The notes below the pieces were generated by a model. The model ran no database searches. It saw only the letters and a list, made by a program, of their open reading frames with translations, and was not told where the DNA came from. Positions 15,708 through 21,013 of a DNA stretch of 21,013 nucleotides are shown one piece after another; positions within the stretch are counted from its first letter, which is position 1, and the number at the start of each line of letters is the position of its first letter. The stretch covers positions 1-21,013 of the forward strand of contig JAJJLU010000725.1 in the NCBI GenBank assembly GCA_023807065.1, in the 5' to 3' direction. This DNA is from Isotricha intestinalis. Lineage: Eukaryota; Ciliophora; Litostomatea; Vestibuliferida; Isotrichidae. Both the position numbers and the translations under genes were made by a program.

Positions 15708-16945
15708 ATGTTAGTCTCATTAAATTTTGAATTTAATCATATATTAATTTTAATTGCTTCAATAGCAGCTGTTATACATTCATATAATGATGAGAAATAT
15801 TCAAAAAATAAGAATGATAAATATGAAAAAATTTTTCAATATTTTTTAGTATCATTAGGGAAAAGTATATCAATCATTTTATATTGTATTGAAAGACTTT
15901 TCAAAAAGTGAATTAACCCTATCAGATACAACAAAAAAATTAAAATATAATAAAATAAAAGAATTAAGGAAAAAAATAAAAAAGGAAATAAAATAAAAAT
16001 ATTTAAATTATTTATATTTTGAATTATTACAGATTTAATTTCTTGGTATTTGAAATATTTAATTATGTTAATCTAGGATGGCCTTTAATTATATTATTTA
16101 TTTATCAAAAAATATTATTAAAATTTCATTATATAAACATCATTATCTTTCTATTTTAATAAATATATTTTTATCATTTATTTTATTTATTATTTTTTTA
16201 ATGCACAATCAAAGGTATTTTCAATTTTTTTTCTTTTCTTTACATTTTAACTGAATGTTTATTTGTTATTTCTATTTATAATAATTTTATTATCACTCCT
16301 TTTTTAGGTTTACAAAGTAATAATTGATTTTTATCAGTAAAAGAACTAATAAGAATGATTTTAAATCATAAAATTTTTTGATATTTTTAATTTTGTTTTT
16401 GAATAAAGTAATTTAATATTATCAATTCTATTTTATAATTTACCTTATTCTACTTATTTATTGGATAATCTTTTATGTTACTATATCATTTTCATTTTTT
16501 AAACCTATAAACACTTAATATTTTATAAAAAATATTTTTCCTTTTTAATAGCAGTGAATTTTTGTTAATTTTAATAATTAATTCATTTCCATTACAATTA
16601 TTACTTTTCATTTATTTCATTAACTGATATAGTTGTTAATGTAGCATATTAAATTCATTTCATAAAAGTACTTGATATATCAAATAGTCTTAAATCATTA
16701 ATATTTCCTACTTTATCTGTTTTTTTAATTAATAATCTAGTAATTTATTCAGTCTTAGTATTAAAAATTTATTTCATATACTCATTCTTAATCTGCTCCT
16801 CAAAAAAGAAAAAAAATTAGAATTATTTCATGAATTATAGTATTTATTTAGTATGTAGATTATTATAATTAAAGGAGAAATATGAATATACTCATTTGAT
16901 GAATCTAACAAAAATCCAAAATTCCCAATCCATATTAATAAATAG
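15708..16945 (+). pseudogene. Decayed gene for a polytopic membrane protein
   Basis: The ATG at 15708 starts a 67-codon open segment (MLVSLNFEFNHILILIAS...), with two hydrophobic helices, stopped by TGA at 15909. Protein-like reading then continues through changes of frame. SDTTKKLKYNKIKELRKK lies at ~15925-15980. IITDLISWYLKYLIMLI lies at 16023-16073, flanked by TGA and TAG. From 16078 the frame reads NYIIYLSKNIIK, then SLYKHHYLSILINIF, up to TGA at 16252. FLSVKELIRMILNHKIF lies at 16328-16378 between two TGAs. A long frame at 16443-16817 is broken only by TAAs (16500, about 16566-16574, 16650) and includes LDISNSLKSLIFPTLS. A final frame reads to IYSFDESNKNPKFPIHINK before TAG at 16943. The succession of hydrophobic helices with short basic loops recalls small-molecule transporters of the drug/metabolite type, but I cannot name a family. 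It lies upstream of, and on the same strand as, the broken phosphoesterase gene. Confidence 0.6.
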
Positions 16946-16992
16946 GTCTAAATAACCATTAATAAATTTCTATTAAAGAATTAAAAAAATAA

Positions 16993-18287
16993 ATGTCATC
17001 TTATAACCCATATTCTGACATTATAGAAGAATATCAAATAGGAGATAATAAAACATTAAAAATAGGAGTAATAGGTGATACTCAATTAATAAATGAATCC
17101 ACTGAAGATGTTTTTTATCAAAAGTTCCAAAAAACTTTTAGAAAATCTTTAGAAATTTTAAAAGAAAAAAAGATAAATGTTTTAATAATTGATGGTCACA
17201 TAACCAATGTAGGAGAGTCATCAAGTTATGATAATACTTTAAATCAATTTAATAGTGTATATGGGAATGAAAAAAAAAGAAAATATTCCTATATTAAATT
17301 TAGTAATGGGAAACCATGACTATTGGAATATAGAAAAAAATAACAAAGAAGAAAAGCAAAAATTATTTGAAAAAAAAACAAAAGAAAAGCCTTTTTCACA
17401 TAAAAAAATAAACGGATATCATTTTATTAATTGGTCTTATGAAAATGGAAGTCTATATAAACCAATAACAAATAATGAATGGTTTGAAAAAGAAATAAAA
17501 AAAGCATTAAAGGATTCTAATACAAAACCTATTTTTATTACCACTCATTTCCCTCCATGAGACATTGTTTATGGCAGTGAAGAATGGGGTGATTCATTAT
17601 TAAATGGATATTTCAAAGAATATCCACAAATTATTAATTTTTCAGGACATAATCATTTTAGTTTAATTGATGAAAGAAGTATATATCAAAAAGATTATAC
17701 TGCTATTCAAACACAAAGTTTAAGTTATATAGAATTAGAAAAAGGTAAAGTTAATGGAAGTATACTAATAGATGAATTTGATGATGCTATGATTTCAACT
17801 AATAATAGTATGGGATTAATATGTGATGTAAATGATAATGCTATTGTTATTAAAAGAATTTCTTTTGAAAAAAATGAATTTTATGGAGATGATTGGATAA
17901 TTGATATACCTATTAATAAAAATAATTTTAAATATTTATATGAAGTAATGGAAAAAAAAGTATTAAACCTGAATTTATATTTGAAAATGAGGATGATAAA
18001 AAAATATTAGTTGAAAAAATAAGCGAGAGAACCATTATTAAGTTTAAACAAGCGGTTCATCCTTATTTTATTCATTCTTATAAAAGAATATTTAAAATAG
18101 AAGATAGAAAAGAATATCAATATTCATATTTTTCTGATTTTTTTTGATGCCTTCAGATAGAAAAAAAATTATAAGTTTTAGAATAAATGATAATTTAAAA
18201 GGAAAATTTAATATTAAAATTTATGCAATTGAATCTTTTGGAAAAGAATCAGACAATTTTATTGAAGATAATATTTTTATTGAATAA
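16993..18287 (+). pseudogene. Metallophosphoesterase (calcineurin-like) pseudogene
   Basis: Rejoining frames by eye gives a near full-length protein of about 430 residues running from MSSYNPYSDIIEEY to ESDNFIEDNIFIE and TAA at 18285. The family motifs are all recognisable: GDTQL (usually GDxH-like), then a second metal motif that reads DGHITN where GDxxN is expected, so the bridging Asp is replaced by His; then MGNHDYW, THFPP, and SGHNHF. Four lesions break it: a one-base insertion in an A9 run near 17270-17278, an in-frame TGA at 17558 (just after THFPP), a one-base deletion in an A8 run at 17952-17959, and a one-base deletion in a T8 run at 18138-18145. An active-site substitution plus four lesions indicates a dead gene rather than sequencing error, since the nearby 11-kb gene crosses many longer homopolymers in frame. 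All its other Trp codons are TGG. Confidence 0.9.
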
Positions 18288-18423
18288 ACAGTCAACATCT
18301 ATAACTATTTTCTATTCAAATATGTAAAATTAAAAATAGTTTTCATTTTAAAACTTATTTATTTAATTATAAATTAATTGTAATTATAAAAATAAATAAT
18401 TTATAAATTTTGATATATCTAAT
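18288..18423. other. AT-rich spacer left of the telomere-like junction
   Basis: About 135 bp of plain AT-rich sequence lies between the end of the phosphoesterase pseudogene and the degenerate telomere repeats. No gene or repeat is seen in it. Confidence 0.5.
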
Positions 18424-18463
18424 ATTGGGAATTAGGGTATGGGGATTGGGCCCAATCCCTATA
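18424..18463. repeat. Degenerate interstitial telomeric repeats in head-to-head (fusion) orientation
   Basis: Reading left to right in 7-base steps gives ATTGGGA, ATTAGGG, TATGGGG and ATTGGG. These are four degenerate copies of the G-strand unit ATTGGGG that is complementary to the array at the window's left end. At 18450/18451 the strand flips to CCCAAT and CCCTATA, i.e. C-strand units. G-strand followed immediately by C-strand is the arrangement produced when two chromosome ends join. The core 18442-18459 is an 18-bp perfect palindrome; extended to 18439-18462 it has one mismatched pair. This is the most GC-rich spot in the window outside the true telomere. Confidence 0.75.
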
Positions 18464-18960
18464 TTAATGGAATTATTTTAATATATATTTATTTTAATTA
18501 TCAAATTTAAGTATTATTTATTATTTTATTGTCAAATAAATTGATTGTTTATTTAATAATTATTTCACAATTGTTTATTTGAAATCTCCCTAAAATTATT
18601 TGATAAATTATGAGATTTACATAATTTCTATAATAAGTAAAAATAACAAACAATTCTTTTTCTTTTATTACATATTATTATTCTCCTATCGAGATATATT
18701 CTTCAAAATTAAAATAATTAAAATAAATATATGAAAAATCTCAACATAATTTAAATTAATTGATTATTTCAAATTTTCAAGAAAAAATATAATATGATAT
18801 TTAATATTAAATTAGGTATTTCTTTAAATATTATAATCAATATATTATTTATTTTTTTCATTATAAAATTAATATGTTTTCCCATAAACTATTATTCTAT
18901 AATATTAATAGTAAAAATTATTATTTTACCTGATAATTTAATTTATAATTTTATTTAAAA
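18464..18960. other. AT-rich region with no convincing gene
   Basis: About 500 bp between the telomere-like junction and the kinase relic. On the minus strand it would correspond to the sequence after the kinase DFG motif, so it may contain the unrecognisable remains of the kinase C-lobe. I could not find the expected activation-segment or APE motifs in any frame, and I see no other gene, RNA or repeat. Confidence 0.5.
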
Positions 18961-19413
18961 ATATCCACCAAAATCTGAAATTACAGATCTTATATTTTTC
19001 TACTTTGCCATTAAATTCTTCACATAAGATATTACTTGTTTTTAAATATAATGAACATAATTTACTTATGGATTTCAGTTTATCTATCAATAATAATAAT
19101 TGCTATAAGATATCTATTTTTTTTAGCTTTTCCTTTATCTATCAAATCTCTTAAAATTCCTAAAGGATAATATTTCATAAAATACAGTGGCCTTGAATAT
19201 CATATATTGTAGCAATATTAGTCTTATCTTTAAAAAGTTCATATTTCTCCTTCACATTTAGCATCTTTTCTATTAACATGTTGTTAAATTAGCTCTTGGA
19301 TCTAATGTGGTAATTATGTATTTAAACACTGATTGTTTTCCATTATTATATTGTAATTTTGCTTTTCCAAACCTCTTTGACTTAAAGTCCCTGAATTATC
19401 CTTTATTTCCCAT
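18961..19413 (-). pseudogene. Protein kinase pseudogene (N-lobe to DFG)
   Basis: Read on the minus strand from an ATG at 19413, successive frames give kinase landmarks in the right order. A glycine-loop-like RFGKAKLQYNNGK comes first, then a putative Lys strand SVFKYI. A helix-C-like IEKMLNVKEKYELFKDK and NIATIYDI follow. Hinge and helix-D-like LYFMKYYPLGILRDLIDKG is followed by TEIHK. A catalytic loop reads LKTSNILCEEFNGKVEKYKI, then ISDFGGY with the DFG motif at 18967-18975. The catalytic-loop Asp expected before Leu-Lys is Tyr (19046-19048), and several frameshifts and in-frame TAA codons interrupt it (the first at 19396-19398). After the DFG motif nothing recognisable remains. Known kinases use this loop Asp as catalytic base, so the copy could not be active even if the frames were joined. 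The type of kinase cannot be decided. Confidence 0.75.
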
Positions 19414-19580
19414 TTTTTTATTAAAAGTATAAAAAATATAGAGAATTTTAATTAAAAGTTTTTTAATTATTTTTTAAATATTAGTAATATTAGGTTTTTA
19501 TTATTTTGATATTCTTTTATAAATTTATATATTTTTTATATATATTTTGTTCTTTTTAAATTTTATTATTTGGAATTATC

Positions 19581-20014
19581 TTATTTAGACCAAAATTTAC
19601 CCATAATAAATTGATTAATATAATCAACATCATTTTCAAATTTATTTTTATTATTTTCTTTATCATTATTTTCCCTAATAAAATTAGCCTAATCATTAAT
19701 GAATATTAGGATTAGTAATTTTTCCATTTCTAATATTAACATTCTTAATAAGAATATAATTAATAATATTCTATTATTCATTAGAAACATTATTCATAGT
19801 TTCATAACTGCTTTTAGGAACCCAACCTTTTATAGTTTCAGTTTGAATAGTAAAATCATTTTTCATTTTTAAAAAACAAGTTTATTAATTATTTTTAGTA
19901 CTTTAATTGCATAAAGAACATTTTTTAATAATGAAAATACTCTATAATCATCAATATTTTTATTATTATAAAAAGATGGAAAATATTTGAGTTTTATCTT
20001 TAAGGATGTTTTAA
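19581..20014 (-). pseudogene. Relic of an unrecognised protein-coding gene
   Basis: Minus-strand frames here read like protein though broken. A first segment (about 20014 down to 19870) gives NIDDYRVFSLLKNVLYAIKV. A second, from ATG at 19866, gives NDFTIQTETIKGWVPKSSYE. Then come a TAA-TAG pair (19776-19771), the segment NIINYILIKNVNIRNGK, a TAA-TGA pair (19698-19693), a frameshift near 19686, and finally ANFIRENNDKENNKNKFEN, ending in IMGKFWSK and TAA at 19581-19583. I do not recognise the family. The order LLKNVLYAIKVL, then DFT, then SYE faintly resembles a kinase C-lobe (helix E, DFG, APE), which would make it a second kinase relic upstream of the first, but this is weak. The two stop-codon pairs and the frameshift argue that it is not functional. 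Confidence 0.5.
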
Positions 20015-20176
20015 TGGTATATTTATTTATTTTCTTTATTTTATTATATTTTTTAATTAAAAATTTTTTAAAATGGCAATTTTCTCAAAACTTTATATAC
20101 ATTTTATAATCGCATAGGAAAATTATTCAAAAATTAATTAATTTTGTCTAAATGAAAAAACATTTATTTTGAAGAT

Positions 20177-21013
20177 ATGATTGTTGAAAAAAATAAAAAA
20201 GAAATAATTGAATTAATAAAAAGTAATATACTAAACAAAGATAATAATGAATCAATTTATTATTATTGTTTAGTTATGCCACAACAATTTTTAAATCTAC
20301 AATCATTAAAATCCTTTATTTTAAATAATAAACATAAATATCCAGTCTTATAGACATATTTTTCTTATAAAGAAAAAATTGAAAATGGAAAAAGCTTTTT
20401 AAATAAATTAAAAAATATAATTTACATAAATGATTTTGAAAATCCTTTGTTACATCATTATAATTTTATTGAAAGGATATCAAGAAAAGATGCAAATAAA
20501 AAAATTATTGAAAGTGAAATTGAAAAATTGAAAGATAAAATCATTAATATTAATGAAAAATTTACACAATTTAAAAAAATATGGAATGAAGATTTTTCAA
20601 ATTATAGATATCCCATTGAAAATCAAAAATTGGAAAGAATTAAAATTATAAAATCAAGTTCAATTTTAGAAGATTTCTTATTAGACAATAAGAAAGATAT
20701 TGCTGGAAGACAAATACAAGAAATATATAAATTATTAATTAAAGAACAAAATAAATTTATTAGAGAAATAGTAAATATTTTTAAAAAACAAATATCTGAA
20801 GAAACAAAAATCAACATAAAAAAGGCTGAAAAAGAAGAAATTATTTATCTATTAAAAGAATTAAAAGGAAAAGAAGAAGAAAAAAAAGTTGAAGAAAAAA
20901 AAGAAGAAGAAAAAAAAGAAGAAGAAAAAAAAGAAGAAGAAAAAAAAGTTGAAGAAAAAAAAGAAGAAGAAACAAAAGAAGAAGAAACAAAAGATGAGGA
21001 AAAAAAAGAAGAA
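20177..21013 (+). pseudogene. Partial, interrupted gene for a coiled-coil, Lys/Glu-rich protein (runs off right edge)
   Basis: From ATG 20177 the frame reads MIVEKNKKEIIELIK and continues for 58 codons to an in-frame TAG at 20351. It then goes on without interruption for about 156 codons (YKEKIENGKSFLNKL, FTQFKKIWNEDFSNYRYP, GRQIQEIYKLLIKEQNKF), strongly helical and probably coiled-coil. At 20818-20822 (A5) one base appears missing: the protein-like reading moves to the next frame (KKAEKEEIIYLLKELKG), and in the original frame TAA occurs at 20852. An A9 run at 20879-20887 carries one extra base and restores the original frame for the Lys/Glu repeat that runs off the window. Thus a nonsense codon and two compensating indels are present in 279 codons. 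I do not recognise the family. An alternative is a functional gene with sequence errors, or with recoding. Confidence 0.6.
20867..21013 (+). repeat. 15-bp tandem repeat encoding Glu-Glu-Glu-Lys-Lys
   Basis: The unit GAAGAAGAAAAAAAA recurs with point variants (GTT for GAA giving Val; ACA giving Thr; GAT giving Asp) up to the right edge. It encodes an acidic/basic EEEKK pentapeptide array, typical of highly charged, probably disordered or single-helix protein segments. The first copy has nine A instead of eight, which shifts the frame. The array continues past the window. Confidence 0.85.

Noticed and set aside
17255..17560. Programmed frameshifting to make an intact phosphoesterase
   Set aside because: It would need three separate shifts of different sign plus read-through of TGA, and the active-site Asp is replaced as well; decay is simpler.
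20223..20353. A spliceosomal intron (GTAATA with a TACTAA-like box, ending TTTAG at 20273 or TATAG at 20353) that could remove the in-frame TAG
   Set aside because: Ending at 20353 gives 131 nt and breaks the frame. Ending at 20273 keeps the frame but leaves the TAG in place and removes protein-like sequence. No other gene in the window needs an intron.
1..21013. tRNA or rRNA genes, CRISPR arrays, insertion sequences or LTR elements
   Set aside because: I looked for GC-bearing cloverleaf segments, regularly spaced repeats, terminal repeats and transposase or reverse-transcriptase motifs and saw none. A tRNA could be missed by eye; a covariance-model scan would settle it.

Overview
The window looks like the left end of a chromosome from a very AT-rich, intron-poor unicellular eukaryote. 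Three things support this. It opens with a telomere-type C-strand array (CCCCAAT, 7-bp unit). It encodes ubiquitin-system proteins of eukaryotic type. It carries an 11.4-kb uninterrupted gene for a secreted/membrane protein with an EGF module, and several proteins are rich in Asn, Lys and Ile. The intact genes fit the standard code, with TAA and TGA both used as terminators and all tryptophans encoded by TGG. I cannot assign a genus; the 7-bp telomere unit is the best taxonomic clue.

Layout: (1) 1-28 telomere repeats, then about 830 bp of AT-rich subtelomere without genes. (2) 856-12306 (-), a giant surface protein: signal peptide, about 2,900 residues of repeated beta-sandwich-like ectodomain, a Cys-rich/EGF segment, and a five-helix membrane tail resembling the first helices of polycystin-1-type proteins. 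(3) 12898-15481, a compact ubiquitin-type cluster: a 77-aa ubiquitin-like modifier (Ubl, -), an E2 conjugating enzyme (-), and a USP-type deubiquitinase (+) divergent from the E2. (4) 15708-18287 (+), two decayed genes in tandem: a polytopic membrane protein and a metallophosphoesterase. (5) 18424-18463, degenerate telomere repeats that switch from G-strand to C-strand at 18450/18451, like a fossil telomere-telomere fusion. (6) 18961-20014 (-), relics of a protein kinase and of an unrecognised gene. (7) 20177-21013 (+), a partial, damaged gene for a Lys/Glu-rich protein running off the window.

Two stories stand out. First, modifier, conjugating enzyme and protease genes sit together. The modifier keeps the exact ubiquitin length and a Gly-Gly end with one extra residue, but it lacks all seven ubiquitin lysines, has Lys at position 44 and Ala at position 72. 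This suggests a dedicated conjugation system distinct from ubiquitin. Second, the right half is a graveyard: everything from 15.7 kb to the right edge carries frameshifts and/or nonsense codons, with relics on both sides pointing toward an inverted telomere-like junction, while the left 15 kb is intact despite equally long homopolymers. This is best explained by decay of former subtelomeric genes around an ancient chromosome-end fusion.
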